Shown here one piece after another: positions 50,836-58,663 of a DNA stretch of 64,000 nucleotides. Source of the stretch: Bacteroidales bacterium (GTDB lineage: Bacteria; Bacteroidota; Bacteroidia; Bacteroidales; UBA932); the NCBI GenBank assembly GCA_017555965.1, contig JAFZFH010000129.1:19846-83845 (forward strand), read 5' to 3'. Numbering within the stretch: the first letter of the stretch is position 1; the number at the start of each line of letters is the position of its first letter. The position numbers were made by a program, and so were the translations under genes. The notes under the pieces were generated by a model. That model was not told where the DNA came from and did no database searches. It was given only the letters and a program-made list of their open reading frames with translations.

Positions 50836-51887
50836 TGCCGCATGTAGCCAAAGGCAAGAAAGCCTCCATACTCCTGATTTACACAGGAGGCACTATCGGA
50901 ATGAAGGAAGACCCTGTACTCCAAGCACTTACTCCATTCGATTTCAGCCAGATACTGGACGAAGTACCTGAATTGGGCAAATTCGCATACAAGATAGACT
51001 CATACACTTTCGATCCGATTATAGATTCATCGGACGTGGAGCCGTCACTTTGGATTTCCCTTGTCAGCCTGATTGAAGATAAGTACGACAAATACGACGG
51101 ATTTGTAATTCTTCACGGAACTGACACCATGGCGTATTCGGCATCAACTCTAAGCTTCATGATCGAAGGCCTTACCAAACCCGTCATCTTCACCGGCAGC
51201 CAGCTCCCTATCGGCACACCTAGAACAGACGGTAAGGAAAACCTCATATCAGCCGTAGAGATTGCAGCAGCCAAAGACGAAGAGGGACATGCACTGGTTC
51301 CTGAAGTATGCATATGCTTTGACAACGTCCTGATCCGAGGTAACAGAAGCCGAAAATTCAACTCCGACAACTTCAGAGCCTTCCGCTCCGAGAACCATCC
51401 TCCCCTCGCAGAAGCCGGAATCAGCATCAGATACAACACCTCACTGATCCGAAAACCAGAGTCATGGGACGTGCGCCCGTTGTTCCACACAAACCTGGAC
51501 ACACGCGTATCGATTCTGAAGATCCACCCGGGAATCACACCTAACGTGGTCAGGAACATTCTTCTGGGCGAAGATACCAGAGCTGTCATTATAGAAACAT
51601 ACGGAGCTGGAAATGCCCCGTCAAAAGATTGGTTCATATCCATTGTCAAAGAAGCCTCAGACAGAGGAAAGATCCTGCTGAATGTGACCCAATGCATAGC
51701 AGGATGTGTCAACATGGACCTGTATGCTACGGGAAAAAGTCTCAAGTCGGCAGGGGTGATGAACGGATATGACAGCACCACCGAAAGTGCACTCGGAAAA
51801 CTGTTCTACCTGCTGGGAGTATTCGACACGAACGACAAGGTTAAAGCGGGCCTGGAAATGAACTTGCGAGGCGAAATATCAAAATAA
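50832..51887 (+). CDS. ansA: L-asparaginase, type I
   Basis: This 351-residue enzyme converts asparagine to aspartate and ammonia. The first catalytic Thr is in IYTGGTIGM near residue 18 and the second in LHGTDTMAYSAS near 98; TGSQLPIGTPRTDG near 122 and a Lys in DAVEIAAAKDE-type segment are typical. There is no signal peptide, so it is the cytoplasmic type I form. The start overlaps the TatD stop (ATGATG). Confidence 0.93.
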   Translation: MMPHVAKGKKASILLIYTGGTIGMKEDPVLQALTPFDFSQILDEVPELGKFAYKIDSYTFDPIIDSSDVEPSLWISLVSLIEDKYDKYDGFVILHGTDTMAYSASTLSFMIEGLTKPVIFTGSQLPIGTPRTDGKENLISAVEIAAAKDEEGHALVPEVCICFDNVLIRGNRSRKFNSDNFRAFRSENHPPLAEAGISIRYNTSLIRKPESWDVRPLFHTNLDTRVSILKIHPGITPNVVRNILLGEDTRAVIIETYGAGNAPSKDWFISIVKEASDRGKILLNVTQCIAGCVNMDLYATGKSLKSAGVMNGYDSTTESALGKLFYLLGVFDTNDKVKAGLEMNLRGEISK

Positions 51888-51908
51888 ATATTGCCAATTG
51901 GAAATATT
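51887..51908. repeat. A/T-rich palindrome between ansA and the exbB cluster
   Basis: AATATT, G, CCAATTGG, A, AATATT: 20 of 22 positions are symmetric. The T-run after it allows it to be a weak terminator for ansA; its symmetry also fits an operator for the exbB operon. Confidence 0.4.
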
Positions 51909-52024
51909 TTGCTAAATTGCACCGAATTTTAAGGCTTGGGCATATAGCGTCAAGTCGTAAATTGCAGAGTATTAACTAATAACAATTCAATAACTTTAAA
52001 TTAATCAAACACACAAAAACAATT

Positions 52025-52810
52025 ATGAAAAAAATTTTCATGTTTTTGGCAGTAATGGGCGTTATGGCCTTTTCTGCACAGAATGCAGCAGCTCAGGACG
52101 AGCAGGCTGCTGAGCCAACAGCAACTGAGGTAGCTGCTCCAGCTGAGAACCTTGATGGTCCTGAGGAGACTCCAATGCACCAGGCCCTCAAGACTAAGTT
52201 CATCGAAGGTGGTGCAGGCTTCATGGCCCTCGTTATCGCCTGCCTTATCCTCGGTCTCGCACTTTGTATCGAGCGTATCCTTTACCTCGGTTTCTCTAAG
52301 ACTAACACTAAGAAGCTTCTCGCTAAGATTGAGGACGCTCTTAAGAACGGTGGTGTAGCTGCTGCTACTGAGGCTTGCCGCAACACTCGTGGTCCAGTTG
52401 CTTCAATCTTCACTCAGGCTATGCTTCGTCTCGCTGACGGTCAGTCACTTGAGGATGTTGAGAAGTCAGTTGTATCATACGGTGGCGTAGAGGCTAGCAA
52501 GATGGAGCAGAACCTCTCATGGATCTCTCTCTTCATCGCTATCGCTCCATCACTCGGATTCTTGGGAACAGTTATTGGTATGATCCAGGCATTTGACGCC
52601 ATCATGGTTGCCGGCGATATGTCACCAGCTGTCGTTGCAGGTGGTATGAAGGTCGCTTTGATCACAACTGTGGGTGGTTTGATCGTTGCCGTTATCCTTC
52701 AGATCTTCTACAACTACATCCTTTCACAGGTTGAGTCTCTCACAATTGACATGGAGGACGCTTCAATCAGCCTTATGGATATTTTGGTTAAGTATCAGGA
52801 GAACAAATAA
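52025..52810 (+). CDS. exbB: ExbB/TolQ/MotA proton-channel protein
   Basis: This 261-residue inner-membrane protein has a signal-like N-terminus ending near AAAQ, then three TolQ-type helices at about residues 66-88, 165-190 and 210-236. The core sequence SWISLFIAIAPSLGFLGTVIGMIQAF near 160 is the family signature. With ExbD it forms the proton-driven motor that powers TonB transport or TolA-like functions. The leader is A/C-rich with no Shine-Dalgarno site. It heads a four-gene cluster. Confidence 0.92.
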   Translation: MKKIFMFLAVMGVMAFSAQNAAAQDEQAAEPTATEVAAPAENLDGPEETPMHQALKTKFIEGGAGFMALVIACLILGLALCIERILYLGFSKTNTKKLLAKIEDALKNGGVAAATEACRNTRGPVASIFTQAMLRLADGQSLEDVEKSVVSYGGVEASKMEQNLSWISLFIAIAPSLGFLGTVIGMIQAFDAIMVAGDMSPAVVAGGMKVALITTVGGLIVAVILQIFYNYILSQVESLTIDMEDASISLMDILVKYQENK

Positions 52811-52826
52811 TTGACTTTTCTTTAAG

Positions 52827-53258
52827 ATGAAATACGAAAAAATAATCAAATGGGTTCTGGTAGCGCTGTTCATCGTGGGCGTCGTATTCAGTTTCTACGG
52901 TTTCGCTGTAGGATTTGAATCAAACGGCAATGCTCCGGTTGACAACATACTTTACTGTGCCTATGCGTTTGCTGCAATTGCCATTGCTGCCGTATTGCTC
53001 GGAGTATTGGTAATCGGTGGTATCAACAATCCGAAGAGCCTTGTTAAGCTCGTTCTCGGCGTTGTTGCTATCGCAGCTGTTGTAGCAGTAGCATATGTAC
53101 TTGCTCCAGGAACTCCAGCCGTAGGATACCTCGGTGAGCCTGTGTCAGACGGCACACTCAAACTGACAGATACAATCCTTAACCTTACTTACCTCCTCTT
53201 CGGTGGTGCAGTCGTTGCACTTGTTGTAGGATGGGTTGTAGGTGCAACTCGTAAATAA
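52827..53258 (+). CDS. Small membrane protein in the exb cluster
   Basis: This 143-residue protein has four predicted membrane segments (around residues 5-27, 40-67, 72-92 and 112-138) and no recognised family. It starts 16 nt after exbB and ends 8 nt before the first exbD, so it belongs to the same transcript. It may form part of the motor complex, but that is inference from position. Confidence 0.75.
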   Translation: MKYEKIIKWVLVALFIVGVVFSFYGFAVGFESNGNAPVDNILYCAYAFAAIAIAAVLLGVLVIGGINNPKSLVKLVLGVVAIAAVVAVAYVLAPGTPAVGYLGEPVSDGTLKLTDTILNLTYLLFGGAVVALVVGWVVGATRK

Positions 53259-53266
53259 CTGACGCT

Positions 53267-53842
53267 ATGGGCAAAAAAACACCAGAAATCAATTCAAGTT
53301 CAACGGCGGATATGGCGTTCCTCTTGCTCTGCTTCTTCATGATGACTACCACCATGGATCAGGACAAGGGTCTGCAGCGTCGTCTCCCTCCTATGCCTGA
53401 CCCTAATCAGAAGGCAGAGGACCAGAAGGTTAATCGTCGTAACATCATCGTTGTAAAGATTAACTCAGCCGACAAACTTCTTGCTGGTTCTGAGCCTATG
53501 CACGTTAGCCAACTTAAGGATAAGATCAAGGAATTCCTCACAAACCCTAACAATGACGCAAACCTTCCTGAGAAGGAGGAGATCGAAATCGAGAACTTCG
53601 GTCCTTGCATGGTCTCTAAGGGCGTAATTTCACTCCAGAACGACCGTGGTACAAGCTACCAGGCTTATATCGCAGTTCAGAACGAACTCGTTAAGGCTGT
53701 CAATGAGCTCCGTGATGATTTCGCTATGGCGAACTTTGCAAAGCTTTACAGCAAGTGTAACGAGGAGGAGCAGGAGATTGTGAGAAAGGCTGTACCTCAG
53801 AATATCTCTGAGGCAGAGCCTAAGGATGTTTCTAAGAAATAA
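53267..53842 (+). CDS. exbD: ExbD/TolR-type protein 1
   Basis: This 191-residue protein has one N-terminal membrane helix with the essential-type Asp in SSSTADMAFLLLCFFM (Asp15) and a periplasmic C-terminal domain. It has a longer C-terminal part (NISEAEPKDVSKK) than the second ExbD. With ExbB it should conduct protons to energise the outer membrane. Confidence 0.9.
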   Translation: MGKKTPEINSSSTADMAFLLLCFFMMTTTMDQDKGLQRRLPPMPDPNQKAEDQKVNRRNIIVVKINSADKLLAGSEPMHVSQLKDKIKEFLTNPNNDANLPEKEEIEIENFGPCMVSKGVISLQNDRGTSYQAYIAVQNELVKAVNELRDDFAMANFAKLYSKCNEEEQEIVRKAVPQNISEAEPKDVSKK

Positions 53843-53856
53843 AGGAGAATAACAAT

Positions 53857-54324
53857 ATGTCAAGATTCAAACAGAAAGAGAAAAGGACAGTGCCACAGCC
53901 ACCTTCAGGCTCACTTTCCGACATCGTGTTCATGCTGTTGTTCTTCTTCATGGTGACAACTACAATGCGTGAGACTGAAAGCAAGGTAGTCGTAAGACTC
54001 CCTGAGGCATCTGAAATCGCAAAGCTTGAAAGAAAGGACCTTGCATCGTACATCAACATCGGTGCGCCTATCCGTTCACTTCAGGCACAGTACGGTAATG
54101 ATGCACGTATCCAGCTCAACGACTCATTCAAGACTGTTGATGAGATCCGTGACTTCATCGCTGCAGAGCGTGATGCACTCTCAGAGGCAGACAGATCATT
54201 CATGACAGTTGCCATCAAGGCTGACGAGAACACACGTATGGGTATCGTGACTGATGTTAAGCAGGAGCTTCGTAAATGCTCTGCGCTTAAGATCATCTAC
54301 ACAGCAAGAAAACCAGCCGAATAA
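53857..54324 (+). CDS. exbD: ExbD/TolR-type protein 2
   Basis: This 155-residue ExbD has its key Asp in SGSLSDIVFMLLFFFMV (Asp22) and a periplasmic domain ending in MGIVTDVKQELRKCSALKIIY, which resembles the usual ExbD end. It lies 14 nt after the first exbD. Two ExbD subunits per ExbB are common in Bacteroidetes. A strong terminator follows. Confidence 0.9.
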   Translation: MSRFKQKEKRTVPQPPSGSLSDIVFMLLFFFMVTTTMRETESKVVVRLPEASEIAKLERKDLASYINIGAPIRSLQAQYGNDARIQLNDSFKTVDEIRDFIAAERDALSEADRSFMTVAIKADENTRMGIVTDVKQELRKCSALKIIYTARKPAE

Positions 54325-54342
54325 TAACGGTTCAAATACTTT

Positions 54343-54380
54343 AAAAAACGCAGCTCATTTTGAAATGTGCTGCGTTTTTT
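54343..54380 (+). terminator. Intrinsic terminator after the exb cluster
   Basis: AAAAAACGCAGC and GCTGCGTTTTTT form a 12-bp stem; an inner CATTT-AAATG pair extends the hairpin. A T-run follows on the plus strand. Confidence 0.9.
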
Positions 54381-54413
54381 AATTTATAATTATGTTGTTA
54401 GGTAAACAATATT

Positions 54414-54421
54414 TATATTTG
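54414..54421 (+). promoter_or_regulatory. -7 promoter box for the alkaline phosphatase gene
   Basis: TATATTTG matches TAnnTTTG, with TTG at 54395-54397 (16-nt spacer, shorter than usual) and a leader of about 35 nt. Confidence 0.5.
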
Positions 54422-54459
54422 TTGGTCTTTAGAAACAATAAACTAAACTAATATCTATT

Positions 54460-55653
54460 ATGAAAAGAATCCTTTCAATTATCAGCGTAATCATTGCAGC
54501 TGTAATTCTCTCTGGATGTTCTAATCCTGATGCTCCGGCAAAGTATGTTTTCCTCTTCATCGGCGACGGTATGGGAACATCACATGTTGACGTAACTGAG
54601 TCTTACCTCAGCTGGAAAGCAGGAAAATTTGGTGGTGAGCAGCTCAGAATGACTCAGTTCCCAGTATTTGGAACAACAACCAACTATTCAGCTGACAGCT
54701 ACGTTACCGACTCATCGGCAGCAGGTACAGCAATCGCGTGTGGCGCAAAGACAAACAACAGCTGGCTTGGCGTTGACCCTAATGAGCAGCCACTTGAAAG
54801 CGTTGCAACAGCACTCAAGGAGCAGGGTTACAAGGTAGGTATCATGTCTACAGTTCCTGTAAACCATGCAACTCCAGCTTCATTCTACGGTCACAACAGA
54901 AGCAGACATGCAAGCTATGCGATCCTTAAGGAGATCCCTGAAAGCGGATTTGAGTATTTCGCAGGTTCAGGTATGATGGGCTTTGCCGGTAACAGATGGA
55001 GACCGGAGCCAGACATCACCGGTTACCTCGAGGAGAACGGCTACAATGTATGCTACGGTAAGGAAGAGCTTGCAGAGGCAATCGCCAACAAGGATAAGGT
55101 TGTATTCTCACAGATCTATAACAGAGGTGTAGAGCCTAAGAACTACGAGTCAGGTAAGGTTCCTGAGGGACATACTACACTTGCTGAAATGGTACAGGCA
55201 GGACTTGACCTCTTCGGTGACAAGGATCCATTCTTCATGGCAATTGAAGGTGGTGAGATCGACTGGGGTGGACATGCAAACAAGACTATGCCTATGGTTA
55301 ACGCTGTCATCAACTTTGACAAGGCAATCGAGGTTGCATACCAGTTCTATCTTGAGCATCCTGAGGAGACTCTCATCATCGTCACATCAGACCATGAGAC
55401 AGGTGGTGTAGCTCTCGGCCACACATATAAGGTTAACTGGCAGGCATTCGAGGATGCATGGGTAGCAGAGGGTGGCGACAACACACTCAGCAATGAGGAG
55501 AATGCAGCTCTTAACGAGCAGGGTCTCATCCGTTGGACAACAGGTGACCACACAGGTGGAGCAGTTCCAGTATATGCAATCGGTAAGGGTGCAGAAAAGT
55601 TTGGTGGAAGATACGACAACACCGATATTAAGGGCAAAATTTTAGGCAAATAA
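54460..55653 (+). CDS. Alkaline phosphatase lipoprotein
   Basis: This 397-residue predicted lipoprotein (lipobox LSGC) is an alkaline phosphatase of the metal-dependent phosphomonoesterase family. The metal-site start FIGDGMGTSH near residue 33, the nucleophile Ser in VTDSSAAGTA near 88 and the metal-binding ligands in EGGEIDWGGHAN near 260 and TSDHETGGV near 310 and GDHTGGAVP near 363 are present. It should release phosphate from esters outside the cytoplasm. Confidence 0.92.
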   Translation: MKRILSIISVIIAAVILSGCSNPDAPAKYVFLFIGDGMGTSHVDVTESYLSWKAGKFGGEQLRMTQFPVFGTTTNYSADSYVTDSSAAGTAIACGAKTNNSWLGVDPNEQPLESVATALKEQGYKVGIMSTVPVNHATPASFYGHNRSRHASYAILKEIPESGFEYFAGSGMMGFAGNRWRPEPDITGYLEENGYNVCYGKEELAEAIANKDKVVFSQIYNRGVEPKNYESGKVPEGHTTLAEMVQAGLDLFGDKDPFFMAIEGGEIDWGGHANKTMPMVNAVINFDKAIEVAYQFYLEHPEETLIIVTSDHETGGVALGHTYKVNWQAFEDAWVAEGGDNTLSNEENAALNEQGLIRWTTGDHTGGAVPVYAIGKGAEKFGGRYDNTDIKGKILGK

Positions 55654-55665
55654 AGACAAAACAAC

Positions 55666-55673
55666 TATCTTTG
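55666..55673 (+). promoter_or_regulatory. -7 promoter box for asnS
   Basis: TATCTTTG matches TAnnTTTG, 27 nt before the asnS ATG. A separate -33 box is not clear. Confidence 0.6.
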
Positions 55674-55700
55674 CAAAGTTTGTAAAATCAGTAAAAGATA

Positions 55701-57095
55701 ATGGAAAAAGTAATCAGAACCAAGGTTAAGGATCTGCTGAAGGCAGAGGCAGGTAAGGAAGTTCTTGCCAAAGGATGGGTGAGAACAAAGAGAGGTAACA
55801 AGAATGTCGCATTCATCGCTCTTAATGACGGTTCGACTATCAATAACATTCAGATCGTAGTTGACAAGACTCCAGAGAACGAGGCTGTGCTTGCAAAGGT
55901 TACTACCGGAGCATGTATCGCTGTAAAGGGTATGCTTGTAGAGTCTGTCGGCGGTGGTCAGGCTACTGAGATCCAGGCTAGCGAGATAGAGGTTTACGGA
56001 GAGTGCGATCCTGTTCGCTACCCTCTCCAGAAAAAAGACACATCTTTTGAGTTCCTCAGGACGGTGGCACACCTCCGTCCTAGGACTAATACATTCGGAG
56101 CCATCTACCGCGTACGCAACCAGATGGCATATGCAATCCACCAGTTCTTCCATGACAAGGGTTTCGTGTACATGCACACTCCGCTCATCACAGCATCTGA
56201 CTGTGAGGGTGCAGGACAGATGTTCCGCGTGACTACCCTCGATATGGAAAACCTCCCACGCAACAAGAAGGGCGGCATCGACTATACAAAGGATTTCTTT
56301 GGAAAGGAGACAAGCCTTACAGTGAGCGGACAGCTGGAGGGTGAGCTTGGAGCACTTGCACTCGGTGAGATCTACACATTCGGTCCTACCTTCCGTGCAG
56401 AGAACTCAAATACACCACGTCACTTGGCTGAGTTCTGGATGGTTGAGCCTGAGATGGCATTCTTCGATATCCAGGACAACATGGACCTTGCAGAGGAATT
56501 CATCAAGTATCTCGTGAAGTATGCTCTTGACAACTGCTACGACGACATCAAGTTCCTCAACGACAGATTCGACAACGAGCTTATCGCACGTCTTGAAGGC
56601 GTAGCTGACACAGAGTTCGTACGCCTCACTTACACTGAGGGTATCAAGATTCTTGAGGCAGCCGGCGTAGAGTGGGAGTATCCTGTAAGCTGGGGAACTG
56701 ACCTCCAGAGCGAGCACGAGAGATACCTCGTTGAGAAGCACTTCCAGAAGCCGGTAATCCTTACAGATTATCCTAAGGACATCAAGGCATTCTACATGAA
56801 GCAGAATGAGGATGGCAAGACAGTACGCGCAATGGACGTACTCTTCCCTAAGATCGGTGAGATCATCGGAGGTTCAGAGCGTGAGTCATCCCTCCAGAAG
56901 CTTGAGGCACGTATCGAAGAGACAGGCATGAGCCGCAAGGGTCTTGAGTGGTACCTCGATACACGTCGTTTCGGTTCTGCTCCTCATAGTGGTTTCGGCC
57001 TCGGATTCGAGCGTCTCCTCCTCTTTGTGACGGGTATGAGCAACATCCGTGATGTGATTCCTTTCCCACGTACTCCAAAGAACGCAGAGTATTAA
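55701..57095 (+). CDS. asnS: Asparaginyl-tRNA synthetase
   Basis: This 464-residue class II enzyme charges tRNA-Asn. The N-terminal OB-fold anticodon-binding domain ends near residue 105, motif 2 is in [12 protein letters not shown] near 230, and motif 3 is in [14 protein letters not shown] near 437. The length is normal. The intergenic region after it holds a dispersed palindromic repeat. Confidence 0.95.
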   Translation: MEKVIRTKVKDLLKAEAGKEVLAKGWVRTKRGNKNVAFIALNDGSTINNIQIVVDKTPENEAVLAKVTTGACIAVKGMLVESVGGGQATEIQASEIEVYGECDPVRYPLQKKDTSFEFLRTVAHLRPRTNTFGAIYRVRNQMAYAIHQFFHDKGFVYMHTPLITASDCEGAGQMFRVTTLDMENLPRNKKGGIDYTKDFFGKETSLTVSGQLEGELGALALGEIYTFGPTFRAENSNTPRHLAEFWMVEPEMAFFDIQDNMDLAEEFIKYLVKYALDNCYDDIKFLNDRFDNELIARLEGVADTEFVRLTYTEGIKILEAAGVEWEYPVSWGTDLQSEHERYLVEKHFQKPVILTDYPKDIKAFYMKQNEDGKTVRAMDVLFPKIGEIIGGSERESSLQKLEARIEETGMSRKGLEWYLDTRRFGSAPHSGFGLGFERLLLFVTGMSNIRDVIPFPRTPKNAEY

Positions 57096-57103
57096 TAGTA
57101 TCC

Positions 57104-57160
57104 ACGATATTAACGTCATCCCAACGATATTAACGTCATCCCCGGCTCGACCGGGGATCT
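57104..57160 (+). repeat. Short direct repeats plus dispersed palindrome
   Basis: ACGATATTAACGTCATCCC occurs at 57104-57122 and again at 57124-57142 (20-nt period). The second copy runs into ATCCCCGG-CTCGA-CCGGGGAT (57138-57158) followed by CTC. The layout GTCAT, palindrome, ATCTC is the same as that of 24247-24271. Confidence 0.65.
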
Positions 57161-57175
57161 CATTATAAAACAGAT

Positions 57176-57799
57176 ATGTTGATAATAGGAATAGCAGGCG
57201 GCTCAGGTTCAGGAAAGACCACAGTCGTAAAGGCAATCACTGAGCAGCTCAAGGAAAATGTGGTTGTAATCCCACAGGATTCATACTACAAGGACCTCAG
57301 CCACTACACAGAAGAGCAGAAGAGAGTACATAACTTCGACCATCCGGATTCGATTGACTTCGATCTTCTCAGAGCCCAGCTCAAGGAACTTCGTGAAGGA
57401 AGAGAGGTTGAACAGCCGGTTTACTCTTACATCACTTGCGGCAGATCGAAGAATGAAACAGTTCATGTAAAGCCGGCAGATGTAATCATCGTTGAAGGTA
57501 TCCTCATCTTTACAGACCCTAAGCTCAGAAAGCTCATGGACATAAAGATCTTCGTTGATGCGGACGATGACGACAGACTCATGAGAGTGATGGCACGTGA
57601 CATCGTCGAGAGAGGTAAGACAGTAGAATGGGTCATCGAGAGATATTCAAACACTGTAAAACCGATGTATCTGCAGTTCATCGAGCCTAGCAAGAGATAT
57701 GCAGACATCATCATCCCTCAGGGAGGCCACAACAAGGTAGCAGTAGATGTGATTTCAGCGACAATTGAAAAGTCTCTGGCAGGATGCAAGAAAAAATAA
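57176..57799 (+). CDS. udk: Uridine kinase
   Basis: This 207-residue kinase phosphorylates uridine and cytidine in pyrimidine salvage. The P-loop is GIAGGSGSGKTTV near residues 5-17; QDSYYKDLSHY near 39, NFDHPDSIDFDLL near 58 and the VEGILIF segment near 107 are family landmarks. The last 16 bases overlap the next gene. Confidence 0.93.
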   Translation: MLIIGIAGGSGSGKTTVVKAITEQLKENVVVIPQDSYYKDLSHYTEEQKRVHNFDHPDSIDFDLLRAQLKELREGREVEQPVYSYITCGRSKNETVHVKPADVIIVEGILIFTDPKLRKLMDIKIFVDADDDDRLMRVMARDIVERGKTVEWVIERYSNTVKPMYLQFIEPSKRYADIIIPQGGHNKVAVDVISATIEKSLAGCKKK

Positions 57800-58512
57800 A
57801 GGACAATAAAGCAGGTTTATACATCACCGTGATATTTCATCTCACGGTGATTATTGTCTTATTGCTATACCAGATCGATTCGAGTGTCAGAAGAGAGGAA
57901 AGCTTCGTGCTTGACTTCTCGAAGCAGGAGGAGATCGAAAAGCGTCAGAAGGAGGAGGTATTCAAGGAGGATATCAGCAAGAGGCTTGACGAGCTCATCG
58001 CCGCAGCGCACAGTTCCAGCGCCCCGATCAGGAACATCGCAACAGATGCTTCCAGAGCCCAATTAAAGGACGATAGAGGCACTGATGCGGAGCAGCTGTA
58101 CAAAGACGCGGCAAAGCTTGCGCAAGACCTTAAAAACGGCCAGAAAGACGCCATTGAGGAGAATGCTGTAGAAGAGACTGTGGAGATGCAGCATCAGAAG
58201 AAGCCGGCTGATCAGAATCAGAAGGAATACAGCGGTCCGTCTGTCCTCTCCTACACTCTTGACGGCCGCAAGGCAAGTCACCTACCAATCCCGGCCTACA
58301 GATGCTACGGAGCAGGAGACGTCACAGTGATCATCACGGTGAACAATGCAGGTCAGGTGGTCCGAGCCAAGGTAATGGAGGAGGTTTCCTCCACAGACAA
58401 CTGTCTTATAAATTATGCTATACGCGCAGCCCGTCTTTCACGCTTCAGCGCCTCTCCGACAGCACCTGCCAACCAGACCGGCGAGATCGTCTACCGCTTC
58501 ATCGCTCAATAA
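57784..58512 (+). CDS. TonB-like energy-transducer protein
   Basis: This 242-residue protein has one N-terminal membrane helix (residues 12-29), a long charged helical middle (about 45-150) and a C-terminal domain of TonB type (about 155-242) with GDVTVIITVNNAGQVVRAKVMEEV and a C-terminal VYRFIAQ strand. It probably couples the proton motor to outer-membrane transport, though a TolA-like role is also possible. It overlaps udk by 16 nt and lies away from the exb cluster. Confidence 0.78.
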   Translation: MQEKIKDNKAGLYITVIFHLTVIIVLLLYQIDSSVRREESFVLDFSKQEEIEKRQKEEVFKEDISKRLDELIAAAHSSSAPIRNIATDASRAQLKDDRGTDAEQLYKDAAKLAQDLKNGQKDAIEENAVEETVEMQHQKKPADQNQKEYSGPSVLSYTLDGRKASHLPIPAYRCYGAGDVTVIITVNNAGQVVRAKVMEEVSSTDNCLINYAIRAARLSRFSASPTAPANQTGEIVYRFIAQ

Positions 58513-58536
58513 ATATCACAGACAACAGTCAGCAAA

Positions 58537-58604
58537 CAATTATCCCCTTCCGTCGGAAAGCTGAAAGCTTAGGGAAATGCTTTCCTTCCGGAAGGGGATG
58601 ATTG
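58537..58604. other. Large hairpin between the TonB-like gene and the RHS gene
   Basis: CAATTATCCCCTTCCG..GGAAAGC and GCTTTCC..CGGAAGGGGATGATTG form a stem of about 24 pairs with a small internal bulge and a 17-nt loop. Short outer arms (ACAGACAA at 58518-58525 and TTGTCTGT at 58602-58609) offer an alternative pairing. There is no T-run right after the stem, so simple termination is not certain. Confidence 0.5.
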
Positions 58605-58663
58605 TCTGTATTGTATAATCAAAGAAAAATACTTATATTAGGCAAACATTAAACGTCTGCCTT

